The notes under the pieces are model-generated. The model did no database searches and was not told the origin of the DNA. It was given only the letters and a program-made list of their open reading frames with translations. From the NCBI RefSeq assembly GCF_033115175.1, contig NW_026909196.1, positions 7,998,001 to 8,062,000 on the forward strand: DNA of 64,000 bases, given 5' to 3'. Below are positions 25,044 to 36,543 of this stretch, in pieces; positions within the stretch are counted from its first letter, which is position 1; each line of letters starts with the position of its first letter. Origin of the DNA: Lepus europaeus (taxonomy: Eukaryota > Chordata > Mammalia > Lagomorpha > Leporidae). The position numbers and the translations under genes were made by a program.

Positions 25044-25445
25044 GTAAGTAAAGCATCTTCTTGCCTCCTCCCAGGGGCTGGATAAACATGGATGCAGAGG
25101 TGGGGAACGGGAGGTACACAAATGTGTCCTTATTCCTTCTTGGGTCGTGTGAGGCCATAGCCTCAACAAGGCTTTCCCTGGTTTTATTAGAGCCTACAGC
25201 AGCGTGGGCCTTTGGTTTGCTTTTCCACCACTTGGTCTGCCAGAGTTTGCATAGATTTAAGGGAGGCACTCTTTCCATGGAAGAGCGGATTGATGGACAT
25301 GTGTCCCTTCAGGAATCTGCATGGCTGTGAGAGTAGATGCACCTGCTGCTTGGCTTCCTACACCCTGGAGATTTTACTATAGGACTCAGATTAGTGGGAG
25401 TTCTAGGCAGGTCCTAGGCCCTGAGCTCCTCTGTCTCTTCTATAG

Positions 25446-25511
25446 AAGAAGGAGGAAGTATGCCTTAGGGACTCCACTGCCCACTGGTTTACTCAGTGCC
25501 TTGTGGATGTA
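25446..25511 (+). pseudogene. TBC exon: KWFxQCFLDR block
   Basis: The acceptor CTGTCTCTTCTATAG and donor GTAAGT bound 66 bp (22 codons), open in phase 0, reading KKEEVCLRDSTAHWFTQCLV. It matches EIYTSFYTMKWFFQCFLDR of USP6NL. Confidence 0.82.
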
Positions 25512-26186
25512 GTAAGTGTCCCCAGGGACTCATCGCACAGAGAAGTTCTTGCCCTAGTTCCTGGCTCTCCTGCCCTGGTGTCCTGTGGCCCTCAGGAGGA
25601 CTGAGATCTCGCAGCCCCAGCAGACACAGAAGGGTCCCTGCTGTGTAGACAAGGCAGGCCCTGCCCAGCAGGGGGTGGCCCAAGCTGAGACTGAGTCCTG
25701 GGGCCAGCAAGGATGTGACAGGTCCCATCAGGACATGTCTGGAGGCCTGGCAAAGCCCAGAGCCTTCCAGGAAGAGGCAGGAGATCCATAAGGCCCTGAG
25801 TGTCACAGGGTGGTGTCAGGGCAACTTGAGAATTGACTCTTTGCCCAGGTCACAGGGGAGTCTGGCATCTCCAGAGTGGTTTCTAAAGTGCAAAATGCAG
25901 TTTTAGTGGCCTCCAGGGTCCTGGATGTCCTGAACAGACCTCAGTGCTCCTGCTTTCTGGGTCTGTGGCACCCTGAGTGGACTAGGATGTGGCCATTACA
26001 CATGGCCCCACTGACCAATGAAATGAGTCCCCCACCCCCACCCCAAGTAGGAGCTCAGGACTTCTTATTGATGCAGCCTCTGGAAAGTCCCCTTGTGCTA
26101 GGGGCAGTGACACTACACACCCACCCCACTGTGGGCTCTGCAGAGACCTGGGTCAGTGGAATCCTCCAATGCCTGCTCTCCCCCAG

Positions 26187-26286
26187 ATGCTGTTCCCCAT
26201 GGCAATAAGAATATGGGATATTTACATCCTGGAAGGTGAGCATGTGCTCACTACCATGGCCTGCACGGCCCTCAAGTTTCATAGAA
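26187..26286 (+). pseudogene. TBC exon: RIWDIYIxEGE block
   Basis: The acceptor TGCTCTCCCCCAG and donor GTAAAT bound 100 bp, open, reading MLFPMAIRIWDIYILEGEHV and then LTTMACTALKFHR. It matches [20 protein letters not shown] in USP6NL and LRLWDVYLVEGEQ in TBC1D3. Confidence 0.92.
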
Positions 26287-26660
26287 GTAAATCTTCAGGG
26301 CCCACAGAGGCCAGGGTACTGAGAATGGAAGAGCTGGGGGTTCCCTTCATGTCTCTAGTGAGCAGGGCTTGAGGGAAGGACAAGGAGTTTTGCAAGTGCT
26401 GTGTCCCCTTGGGGAGAGCGCTGTGAATTGCCCTGTTGAATCCCCACCCCAGCAACCCACAATCCACAGGGAGGAATGGACAGGGATCCTTCCCCAGGAA
26501 GGAGCACCTAGAAATCCCTACCAGTGCTTTGCTTGACATCCAAGTGTGTCCAAGGTGGGCCTGCAGACTCTGTCCAGTGCAAGGAAAGGGATTGGAGCAG
26601 CTGCAGTTGCTGTGTCATCCCTGGGGCCCCTGCCAGCCTGACACCCACAATTATGTCTAG

Positions 26661-26813
26661 AGTGCTTGCTGAAGATACCTGGGGACAACCTCCAGGAGTT
26701 CCTCTGGGTGACCCTGAAGCAGACCTGGGCCCTGGATGAGGATATGACTATCAGGCAGCTCCAGGTCTCCACATGTGAGCTGGGGAAGCTCCAGTGCCTC
26801 CTTCCTCCCCAAG
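26661..26813 (+). pseudogene. TBC exon: end of the TBC domain
   Basis: The acceptor CCACAATTATGTCTAG and donor GTGGGC bound 153 bp, open in the phase left by the previous exon. It reads DNLQEFLWVTLKQTWALDED, then MTIRQLQVSTCELGKLQCLL. It matches [20 protein letters not shown] and VIEQLQISMTELKRAKLDL of USP6NL. No further exon could be assigned downstream. Confidence 0.88.
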
Positions 26814-29383
26814 GTGGGCCTAGCAAACAGTTGTGAGTAATTGAATTACCCCAGCCCTGGCAGCCCCACTCCAGGGCCTTCACCTCTTCCTCATCCTCCT
26901 TGTTTAACCCTGCTCCACAGTTCTGCTTTAAGAAGCTTCTGATAGCAAGGCCAGGTGGGGCCTTGGGCAACTTCCAGACCTGCTCCTGTTGTGGGGTTCG
27001 GGGGTGGTTTGTGGGGATGACAGCCCTCCCACCACAACTCTGGGGGCAGCACTGTGGAGCTATCCTCAAACCCCTGCTTGTGGCCATCACTCCTCAACTG
27101 ACCTCCACTCTGAGTTGGAGTCCAATCCTGCCTTGAGTTTCCCCACCTGGGACTGGAGCAGGGGTTCTCGGCTCAGTGCACCCAGGAGCCCTAGCACATC
27201 TTGACCCCATTCTCCACCAAGATGAGAAATGTCTCTGCCTGCCTCAGGGACCCTTTCCCTATTGACCCAACACAGTTTCTGTGCCTGATTACCACAGCTG
27301 TCTTCAGACAGAACCCTCATACAGCTGTCTTCAGACAGAACCCTCATAGGACAGGTATGGGCAGGGTTCCTGCCTGTGTGTGGGTAGGTCTAGCGGAAGG
27401 TGGGCAGTGGAAGATCCTGTGCTATGAGTGCCAAAGTCAGTTGGGAATTCAATCCTTTGTAGCCATCTGAGGAGAACCTGGAAGCCCCAGGTACTCTGAC
27501 CCCATTTGTGGGGGCCAAATTTCACCCTAGTAAATAGGGGTGGGCACAGAGGCAAGGACCCATGGCAGAATCTAGAGTTAGCTGAGTGTAAGAGTTTGCA
27601 GTCCTAGCCTTGTGCCATCAGCTTTGAGGGCACATAGAGCAGCAGGAACTGGAGCATCACCCACCTGTGGGCTCTGGTGATGAGTACCCTGTGCTCATCC
27701 CCTGCTGGGACTGCCATAAATGACTTGAGCCTGGTTCACCATGTGGAAGAGAAATTCATTTGTCAGTGTTATAGAGGCTGGCTGTGGGGACCTCAGTTGT
27801 AGGCTATTCGGGCACTGGTGAGGCACAACTCTGCTTCCAACTGTGCCTTCCACTGGGTCATCACGGGAAGAAGCAGGGAAGGCTGAGCCTCACAGTGGAA
27901 AGGGCCAGGGTTGTGCAATCAAGTAGTAGAGGCACAGGGGCAGAGGACACAGGGTATCTCTGTCACCTCTGTATAAAAAGCACTCCCCTGTCCCTGAGGG
28001 TCTGACCCAGACTTCATGTCTTCTCAAGACTCTCAGCTCATCACCTTAGTCTCAGTTCTATTCTAGCCTTTTAGGAGGGAATCAGGCACTGGTTACTCAG
28101 CCATTCCACTGTTAGGGTACAGGGAAGTCAGGTGGAGTAGGTTATGGAAACACCTCTGGGTCCTGAGTTTGATTCAGATGTCCCCAGAGATGAGTGTGTG
28201 AAGCACAAATGGTCAGGACCTGACATCTCTACTGGGCTTTCCCAAGGAGCCAGAGGTGTCTCCAAGTTCCCATGACCCAGGTTGCACAAACACTTCCCTC
28301 TGGGGTCAGCAGCCTAGAGATGTCCTTAGCATCATACTGGGTGGTAAGGATCCCAGATCAGGATGGGGCAGGCCACCCTGCAGACCAGACAGTGTCTGTG
28401 GCAAAGCAAACCATTTCTGTTCTCTTTCAGTTAAGGTGAGTGAGTATTGCACAAGATCCGTGAGGCTGGCACTTGTTTCCCAGAAGCACATTCCTGCACC
28501 CATAGCTCTGAAGGACAAGAAGACCACTCAGGACATGGGGATCCTGTGGGAGTAGACCAGGGGTCTAGCTTCCCACCCAGAGGGATACATCCTCTAGAAA
28601 GTTCTAGAATCTAAGATTCCTTGAAGAAAGACACAAAGGGGGATGACAGGAGCTGTGATGGAGGCAGTCCAGAGTCCCCTTGGCCTCGGCTCTTCTATGG
28701 GGTTCTCAGCGTATCCACATGTGGCCAGTCCCTCCAAGATGCCAAGGAGTTCATGGGGGAAAGGAGGGCTGTGCCATTGGGCAAGTTTCCCAAATATCAG
28801 AATGCCTGTCAAAGATGAAGATTGCCAGCCTCCAGAGCTGGGAAACCAGCACCACCTCCGGACCCCTTCCCCACCTGCCCTGGCATCCCTGGGACCAGGT
28901 CCCATGCAGGCTGCTCCAGCCCTGGGCTAGGGCTGAAGACTCCCCACCTGCATGATATTGTCCCTGGAAGTCCCCTGCACTTTAGGGACAGTCTGTGGCT
29001 GGGGCCTGCAGGAACCAGCCCTATGCTGAGAGAACAGTACCGGGTGCTGTCTTTTGCTAGAGACCTCCTTGCCTCCCACTGCATGGGGCAACTGGATGTT
29101 TGGAGGCTCCTGGAAGAGAGGCCAAGTCCATCATGTTCTCAGCACAGGCTGGGCAGCAGCCTGCCATGTCTCCACACTGCAACTTCTATGTTAGTCTAAT
29201 CTACACAAGATTAGACTCTTCTTGGAGGCTCATTTCCCCCTTCCTGAGCAGCCCTTCCCAGATTCTTCCTGGAGCACAGGACAGAGCGACATTAGTAGTG
29301 CTGTGGGTACCCCCAGAATGGAATATGACAGAACACAGACCCATGATCCAGTGGGCTGTTCCCACCTCCACCCTCAAATCTTT
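26814..29383. other. GC-rich region after the last recognised TBC exon
   Basis: Presumably 3' introns and flank of the TBC remnant. TTCTGTTCTCTTTCAG ending at 28430 is a good acceptor tract, but the sequence after it shows no family motif. No other gene is recognised. Confidence 0.4.
27294..27347. repeat. Perfect 27-bp tandem duplication
   Basis: Two adjacent identical copies, 27294-27320 and 27321-27347, each beginning ACAGCTGTCTTCAGACAG. Being perfect, the duplication is recent or conserved by chance. Confidence 0.95.
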
Positions 29384-29397
29384 AAGCCTTTATCTCT
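29384..29397. repeat. Target-site duplication at the 3' end of L1-B
   Basis: AAGCCTTTATCTCT, identical to 36530-36543. Confidence 0.92.
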
Positions 29398-30574
29398 CTT
29401 TTATTAAAATTTTTATTTAGTAGATATAAATTTCCAAAGTACAGTTTATGGATTACAATGGCTTCCCCCTCCCCCATAACTTCCCACCCACCCACAACCC
29501 TCCCAGCTCCCACTCCCTCTCCCATTCCATTCACATCAAGATTCATTTTCGATTATCTTTATATACAGAAGATCAACTTAGTATACATTAAGTAAAGATT
29601 TCATCAGTTTGCCCCACACGGAAGACAAATTGCCAACTTACTCTTTGAGCACTAGTCATTTCATTAATTCACATTGAATTAAGGACAGAGATCCCACATG
29701 AGCAGTAAGTGCACAGTGACTCCTGCTGTTGACTTAACAAATTGACACTCTTATTTAAGGCATCAGCAATCTCCCCAGGCTCTAGTCATGAGTTACCAAG
29801 GCCATGGAAGCCCTCTGAGCTCACAGACTTTGATCTTATTTAGACAAGCCCATAGTCAAAGTGAAAGTTCTCTCCTCCCTTCAGAGAAAGGTACCTCCTT
29901 CTTTCATGGCCCATTCTTTCCACTGGAATCTCACTCATAGAGACCTTTCATTTAGGTCCTTTTTTTGCCAGAGTGTCTTGGCTTTCCATGCCTAAACTAC
30001 TCGCATGGGCTCTTCAACTCTTCAGCCAGATCTGAATGCCTCAAGGGCCGATTCTGAGGCCAGAGTGCTGTTCAGGACATCTGCCATTCTATGAGTCTGC
30101 TGTGTATGCCACTTCCCATGTTGGATCATTCTTTCCGTTTTTTATTCTATATTTTAGTATTAGCAGACACAAGTCTTGTTAATGTGATCCCTTTGACTTT
30201 TAGACCTATCATTATGGTCTATTGTGACCTGAAATTGATCACTTGGACTAGTGAGGTGGCATTGGTACATGCAACATTGATGAGATTGTATTGTAATCCC
30301 CTGGCACATTTATAACTCCACCACTTGGGGAAAGTCAGCTTAAGCATGTCCCAAATTGTACATCCCCTCCCTCTCTTATTCCCACTCTTATATTTAATAG
30401 ATATCACTTTTCAGTTAACTTTAAACACCTAAGAGTAATTGTGTGTTAATTACATAGCTCAACCTATCGTATTAAGTAGAACAAACAAAAGTACTAAAAG
30501 GGGTATAGTATTAAATTATACATCAACAGTGATGATAAGGGATGATTAAGTCAATGTTACTCATTGTGTCCATT
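29398..30574 (-). mobile_element. L1-B 3' UTR
   Basis: Carries only one copy of the module that is duplicated in L1-A (about 29550-29730 on +, with ATCTTTATATACAGAAGATC). The reversed G-rich stretch is at 29465-29525. Upstream is unique UTR with ATTGTACATCCCCTCCCTCT. Confidence 0.8.
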
Positions 30575-33500
30575 TCACTTCATCAGATTTCCTTTTTGAT
30601 GCTCAGTTGGGCACTGGCTTATTTCACTCAACATGTTTTGCAGATTCCTCCATTTTGTTGCAAATGACCGGATTTCATTGTGTTTTACTGCTACATAGTA
30701 TTCTATAGAGTACATGTCCCACAATTTCTTTATCCAGTCTACTGTTGATGGGCATTTGAGTTGATTCCAGGTCTTAGCTATTGTGAATTGAGCTGCAATA
30801 AACATTAAAGTGCAGACAGCTTTTGTGTTTGCCAATTTAATTTCCTTTGGGTAAATTCCAAGAAGTGGTATGGCTGGGTTGTGTGGAAGGCTTATATTCA
30901 GGTTTCTGAGGAATCTCCAGACTGACTTCCATAGTGGCTTAACCAGTTTGCCTTCCCACCAACAGTAGGTTAGTGTCCTTTTTCCCCCACCTCCTCTCCA
31001 GCATCTGTTGTTGGTAGATTTCAGAATGTGAGCCATTCTAACTGGGGTGAGGTGAAACCTCATTGTGGTTTTGATTTGCATTTCCCTGATTGCTAGGGAT
31101 GCTGAACATTTTATCATGTGTCTGTTGCTCATTTTGATTTCCTCTTTTGAAAAATGTCTTCTGAGGTCCTTGTCCCATCTCTTAAGTGGGTTGTTTGTTT
31201 TGATTTTGTGGAGTATCTTGATCTCTTAGTAGATTCTTGTTATTAACCCTTTATCTGTTGCATAGATTGCAAATATTTTTTCCCATTCTGTTGGTTGCCT
31301 CTTCACTTTCCTAACTGTTTCTTTTGAAGTACAGAAACTTCTCAATTTGATGCAATCCCAGTAGTTAATTTTGGTTTTGACTACCGGTGCTTCCAGGTTC
31401 TTTTCCAAGAAGTCTTTGCCAGTACCTATATCTTCCAGGGTTTCTCCAATACTCTCTAATAATTTGAATGCATCAGGTCATAGATTTAAGTCTTTAATCT
31501 ATGTTGAGTGGATTTTTGTGTAAGGTGAATGGTAGGGGTCTTGCTTCAAGCTTCTGCACGTGGAAATCCAATTTTCCCAGCGACATTTATTGAATAGACT
31601 ATCCTCTTCAGGGATTGGTTTTAGATCCTTGATCAAATATAAGTTGGCTGTAGATGTTTGGATTGATTTCTGGTGTTTCTATTCTGTTCCATTGGTCTAT
31701 CCGTTTGTTTCTGTACCAGTACCATGCTGTTTTGATAATAACTGCCCTGTAGTATGTCCTGAAATCTGGTATTGTGATGCCTCCAGATTTGTTTTTGTTG
31801 TACAGGATTGCTTTAGCTCTTCAAGGTCTCCTGTTTCTCCATATGAATTTCAGCATCATTTTTTTCCATATCTGAGAAGAATGTCTTCGGTATCTTGATT
31901 GGTATTGCATTGAATGTATAAATTGATTTTGGGAGAATGGACATTTTGATGATATTGATCCTCCCATTCCATGAGCATGGAAGATTTTTTCATTTTTTGG
32001 TATCCTCTTCTATTTCTTTCTTTAAGGTTTTGTAATTCTCATCGTAGAGATCTTTAACATCCTTGGTTAAGTTTATTCCAAGGTATTTGATTGTTTTTGT
32101 AGCTATTGTGAATGGGATTGATCTTAGAAGTTCTTCCTCAGCCATGGCATTGCCTGTGTATACAAAGGCTGTTGATTTTTGTGCATGGCTTTTATATCCT
32201 GCTACTTTGCCAAACTCTTCTATGAGTTTCAGTAGTCTCTTAGTAGAGTTCTTTGGGTCCCCTAAATAAAGAATCATATCATCTGCAAAGAGGGATAGTT
32301 TGAGTTCTTCCTTCCCAATTTGTATCCCTTTAATTTCTTTTTCTTGCCTAATAGCTCTGGCTAAGACTTCCAGAACTATATTGAATAGCAGGGGTGAGAG
32401 TGGGCAACCCTGTCTGGTACCAGATCTCAGTGGAAATGCTTCCAACTTTTCCCCACTCAATAGGATTATGGCCGTGGGCTTTTCATATATTGCTTTGATT
32501 GTATTGAGGAATGTTCCTTCTATACCCAGTTTGCTTAGAGTTTTCATCATGAAAGGGTGTTGTATTTTATCAAATGCTTTCTCTGTGTCTATTGAGAGAA
32601 TCACATGGTTTTTCTTCTGCAGCCTGTTAATGTGGTGTATCACGTTGATTGTTTTGCGGACGTTGAACCATCCTTGCATACCAGGGATAAATCCCACTTG
32701 GTCTGGGTGGATGATCTTTCTGATGTGTTGTTGCATTCTATTGGCCAGAATTTTATTGAGTATTTTTGCATCTATGTTCATCAGGGATATTGGTCTGTAA
32801 TTCTCTTTCAATGCTGCATCATTTTCCGGCTTAGGAATTAAGGTGATGCTGGCTTCATAGAAAGAATTTGGGAGGATTCCCTCTTTTTCGATTGCTCTGA
32901 ATAGTTTGAGAAGAATTGGAGTTAGTTCTTCTCTAAATGTCTGGTAGAACTCAGCAGTGAATCCATCTGGTCCTGGGCTTTTCTTTGTTGGGAGGGCCTT
33001 TATTACTGTTTCAATTTCTGTGTCAGTTATGGGTCTGTTTAGGTTTTCTATGTCTTCCTGGCTCAATTTAGGTAGGGTGCATGTGTCCAGGAATGTATCT
33101 ATTTCTGATAGATTTTAGTGTGCTATCATAGAAGTCCTTGTAGTAATTTCTGATGCTTCTTTTTTATTTCTGTGGTGTCTGTTGTTACATTTCCTTTTTC
33201 ATGTCTGATTTTATTGATTTGGGTCTTTTCTCTTCTTTTTTTAGTTAGTTGGGCCAATGGGGTGTCAATTTTGTTTATTTTTTCAAAGAACCAACTCCTC
33301 ATTTGGCTGATTTTTTGTAATGTTTATTTGGATTCAATCCTGTTGATTTCTTCTCTGATTTTAATTATTTCTTTTCTCCTACTAGCTTTGGGTCTGGTTT
33401 GTTACAGTTTTTCTAGATCCTTGAGATGACTTGAAAGCTCATTTATTTGGTGCATTTCCAATTTCTTCATGTAGGCACCCATTACTATAAACGTTCCTCT

Positions 33501-34374
33501 TACACTGCTTTTGTTGTGTCCCATAGGTTTTGGCATGATGTGCTTTTATCCTGATTTACTTCCAGAAAATTTTTGATTTCTCTTTTAATTTCTTCTATGA
33601 CCCATTGTTCATTCAGGAGCATGTTGTTCAATCTCCATGTGTTTGCACGTGCTCTAGGGATTCCTGAGTTGCTAATTTCCACCTTCATTCCTTTATGGTC
33701 TGAGAAGCTGCATGGTATGATTCTAATTCTTTTGAATTTGCTGAGACTTGCTTTATGTGTTCAATCCTAGAGAAGGTTCCATGTACTACTGAGAAGAATG
33801 CAAATTCTTTATGTGTAGGATGAAAAGTTCTGTAGATAATTGTTAGATCTATTTGGGCTAGAGTGTCATTTAAATCTGCTGTCTCATAGTTGATCTTCTG
33901 TCCTGTTAATCTGTCTATTTCTGAGAGTGGAGTATTGAAGTCCTGCATAACTATTGTATTGGAGTCTAAATCTCCCTTTAAGTCCCTTAACAAGTCTTTG
34001 AAATAAACTGGTGCCCTGTACTTAGGTGCATATTCATTGATAATCATTATATCTTCCTGTGGAGTTGATCCCTTAATCATTATATAGTGCCCCTTTTTGT
34101 CTCTCCTAACAGTTTTTGCGGTAAAATTTATGTTGTCCAATATTAAGATGGCTACACCTGCTCTTTTTTCATTTCTGTTGGCATGGTATATCTTTTTCCA
34201 GCCTTTCACTTTCAGTCTGCATGCATCGTTGTTGGAAAGATGTGTTTCTTGTAAGCAGCAAATAGATGGGTTTTGTTCCTTAACCCATTCAGCCAATCTG
34301 TGTCTTTTAACTGGACAGTTCAGGCCATTAACGTTCAATGTGACTATTGAGAAGGAGTAAATTTGCCCTGCCAT
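30575..34374 (-). pseudogene. L1-B ORF2 (endonuclease / reverse transcriptase), broken
   Basis: Starts MAGQIYSFSIVTLNVNGLNC at 34374. The endonuclease part is open to 33685 with CCLQETHLSNNDACRLKV visible. The GDFN position reads QDFN, changing the catalytic-site neighbourhood. Breaks occur near 33690, 33500 and 33070. RT then reads open from 33066 to 31990 with [12 protein letters not shown] and FADD at 32278-32289. More breaks lie near 31980, 31560, 31410 and 31220. The C-terminus from 31132 ends at 30575 as [19 protein letters not shown]. Compared with L1-A, about 35 bp are missing just before the normal stop, so the last residues are replaced. Confidence 0.93.
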
Positions 34375-34390
34375 TTGCCAAAGATATTTC

Positions 34391-35424
34391 CTAATATATG
34401 CTTTGAACTTCCTGTGATCTTTTGGTGTGAGGTTTCCTTCCTTTACCTTCTTTCATATTGATGACCGTGTTTCTGTGTTTCTGTGTGTAACACATCTTTT
34501 GCAGGACTGGACGAGTGGCAACAAATCCTTTCAATTTCTGTTTGCTGTGAAAGGTCTTTATTTCTTCTTCATTCACAAATGAGAGCTTTGCAAGATATAA
34601 TATTCTGGGCTGGCAGTTTTTCTCTCTTAGTACCTGGGCTATGTCTCGCCATTCCCTCCTAGCCTGTATGGTTTCTGATGAGAAGTCTGCTATGACTCTA
34701 ATTGGAGATCCTCTGAGAGTAATCTGACATTTCTCTGTTGCACATTTTAGAATCTTTTCTTTGTGTTTCACTGTGGTGAGTTTTTTTTACAACGTGTTGT
34801 GGTGAGGATCTCTTTTGTTCATGGTTACTAGGGGCTCTATGAGCTTCCTGTACTAGAATGTCTCTGTCCTTCCCCAAACCCGGGAATTTCTCTGCTAGTA
34901 TCTCACTAAAAAGCCTTCTAATCCTTTCTCTCTTTCCATGCCTTCAGGAAATCCTAGAACCGAAATGTTGGGTTTTCAAATAATATCCTGTAGATTCCCA
35001 ACAATATTTTTTAGATTTCTAATTTCCTCTTCTTCTTTTTTTTTGGTTTGACTCTATACTTTCCTGTGCTCTGTCTTCTAAGTCCGATATTCTCTCTTCT
35101 GTTTCACTGACTCTGTTTTTAAGGCTCTGTAGTGTGTTTGTCATTGGATCTATTGAGTTCTTCATTTCATTTTGATTTCTCTTCACTATCACACTTTCCT
35201 GTTCTACTAGTTTCTGCATTTCATTTTGATTCCTCCTTAAGATTTCATTTTCATGAGAGAGATTTTCTATCCTGTCCAGTAAGGATTTCTTTAGTTCAAG
35301 AAATTGGTTTTGAAAACTTCTAAATGTTCTTATCATAATTTTTTTTGAAATCTGTATCTTGCATTTCTTCCATCTCATCATCTTCATAATCTTGGCTTGT
35401 GTCTTGTTCATTTGGGGGTGTCAT
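34391..35424 (-). pseudogene. L1-B ORF1, frameshifted
   Basis: The expected start (MTPPNEQDTSQDYEDDEMEE) is at 35424. The frame slips near 35335. The coiled-coil part (LKNRVSETEERISDLEDRAQ) reads to about 35019. The RRM region at 34780-35010 is broken, including an altered RVLGVPEG segment. The C-terminal domain (DFSSETIQARREWRDIAQVL) is open from 34771 to 34391. The run of T at 34785-34792 on + marks an indel. Confidence 0.85.
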
Positions 35425-35676
35425 AATGTCTTCCTTGATCTTGTTCCTTCGGTTTCAGTGTTTGTTGCTTGGCATTGCGGAGATATTCTTTGAATTCTTC
35501 TTCCCTCGCTGTTGTGTTTTATTCTTGTTATACTATGACTGTGTTAAGTGGACTTTTTGCTTTTGGAGAAGCCTTAGAGGCTTGAGGCTTGAGATGAGTG
35601 TGGCCAGGGAGCTTTGCTTGGTTCTTCAGGGTTAAGGATGTGCCAAAGGTGACACACTCAGGTTAGGCATGGTAAA

Positions 35677-35719
<43 letters not shown>

Positions 35720-36529
35720 TTATTTATTTATAATTTTTTTATTCAGGAGGGAAGTAACACCGCACAGCTGAGCTGAGTTTAAGTTAGTCAGCTTCCGATC
35801 TCTGCCTTCTGTGGGTATATCATTTGTCTGCTTTTTCCTCAGGACCACACAAAGAATCTGTGCTGCCCTCAGTATGGGCTCAAAATCTCCTGCAGTCTCC
35901 CACTGGGTTGCCAAGTTTATCAAATTGTAGCATTCTGGAGGGTACTCACATGAACTCTGTGAGTTCTCTCACCCACTGTTTCTTTTTTCACCACCTCAGT
36001 TCATTAGCTCCACCCTTTCACTAAGTCCTAACCTCCTGTTATTCACCCCCCACCCAGAGTCAGGTTTTTCTGTTTGATTGAGGGTGGGCACAGCTCTCAA
36101 GTTGTGCACAGCCCTGAGGTCACTTTTTACATAAGTCCAAAATGGCTCCTCTCTTTGTCTCCTGCTAGCCTTTGTGAGGTGGGTGGAGATAGACCATACT
36201 GGTCCCTTTTTTTCTCTCTCTCTCCTGTAGTTAGTCTGGTGAACTTTCCCCAGCGGGGCTTCAAGCCAGTTTCCCCACCGATGATTTGGGTTACAGAGCT
36301 CACCTACCCTTCCAGCGCAGATGTGTAGACTCCGCTATTTGGCTTCCGTGGGTGTCCTCGCTCTCCCCACAGATCATCCGTGTCACATCCACTAGATCCG
36401 GGAGAGTTTCCTCTGCAATTTTTTCCCTGAGCCTTTCCTGAGATTACTGTAATTCCACTTTTATTAACCTATCTTTTCCCGGACTATCAGTGTGTGTCCT
36501 CTCTATTCCACCATCTTGGCTCCACCCCC
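35425..36529 (-). promoter_or_regulatory. L1-B 5' UTR / internal promoter
   Basis: Non-coding leader from the CCAAGATGG motif near 36516 to the ORF1 start. It contains a (CT)n run on + at about 35682-35716 followed by TATTTATTTATTTA. It is about 300 bp longer than the L1-A leader. Promoter role is inferred. Confidence 0.65.
35682..35730. repeat. (CT)n microsatellite plus (TATT)n in the L1-B leader
   Basis: About 17 CT dinucleotides, then TATTTATTTATTTA. Confidence 0.95.
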
Positions 36530-36543
36530 AAGCCTTTATCTCT
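36530..36543. repeat. Target-site duplication at the 5' end of L1-B
   Basis: AAGCCTTTATCTCT, identical to 29384-29397. Confidence 0.92.

Larger units (their letters stand above)
17980..26813 (+). pseudogene. TBC-domain (RabGAP) gene remnant of USP6NL/TBC1D3/USP6 type
   Basis: TBC proteins stimulate GTP hydrolysis by Rab GTPases. Nine exons can be placed from 20012 to 26813, most with AG/GT boundaries and compatible phases. Together they follow the order of the RN-tre (USP6NL) TBC domain: YKGIP and LxLDV, KEQARL, FEILMAFSVYNT, the AEEAFWALVQL block with KHAMHG, PKLERLQKH, HWFTQCLVD, IRIWDIYILEGEHVLTTM, then LQEFLWVTLKQ...IRQLQVS. Three weaker upstream exons (17984-18059, about 18209-18300, about 18966-19030) echo the N-terminal region. 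Introns are kept, so this is not a processed copy. Lesions are a TGA where Trp is expected (21773-21775), frameshifts at about 21840 and about 25000, and loss of both catalytic residues (Arg to Ser at 21812-21814, Gln to His at 24204-24206). It could be a dead paralogue or a unitary pseudogene. Confidence 0.85.
29398..36529 (-). mobile_element. L1-B: near full-length LINE-1
   Basis: About 7.1 kb on minus. The 5' end at 36529 reads GGGGGTGGAGCCAAGATGGT. The 3' end, on the + strand, is TTTATTAAAATTTTTATTTA at about 29399-29420. An exact 14-bp TSD flanks it. It lies in the region downstream of the TBC exons, in opposite orientation to L1-A. ORF2 keeps a 358-codon uninterrupted reverse-transcriptase stretch (33066-31990), longer than any in L1-A, but other breaks make it inactive. 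The exact TSD and longer frames make it younger than L1-A. Confidence 0.96.

Noticed and set aside
24580..25278. Minus-strand open frame of 232 codons
   Set aside because: It overlaps the recognised TBC exon at 24951-25043 on the other strand, has no domain features, and lies in GC-richer DNA where chance frames are longer.
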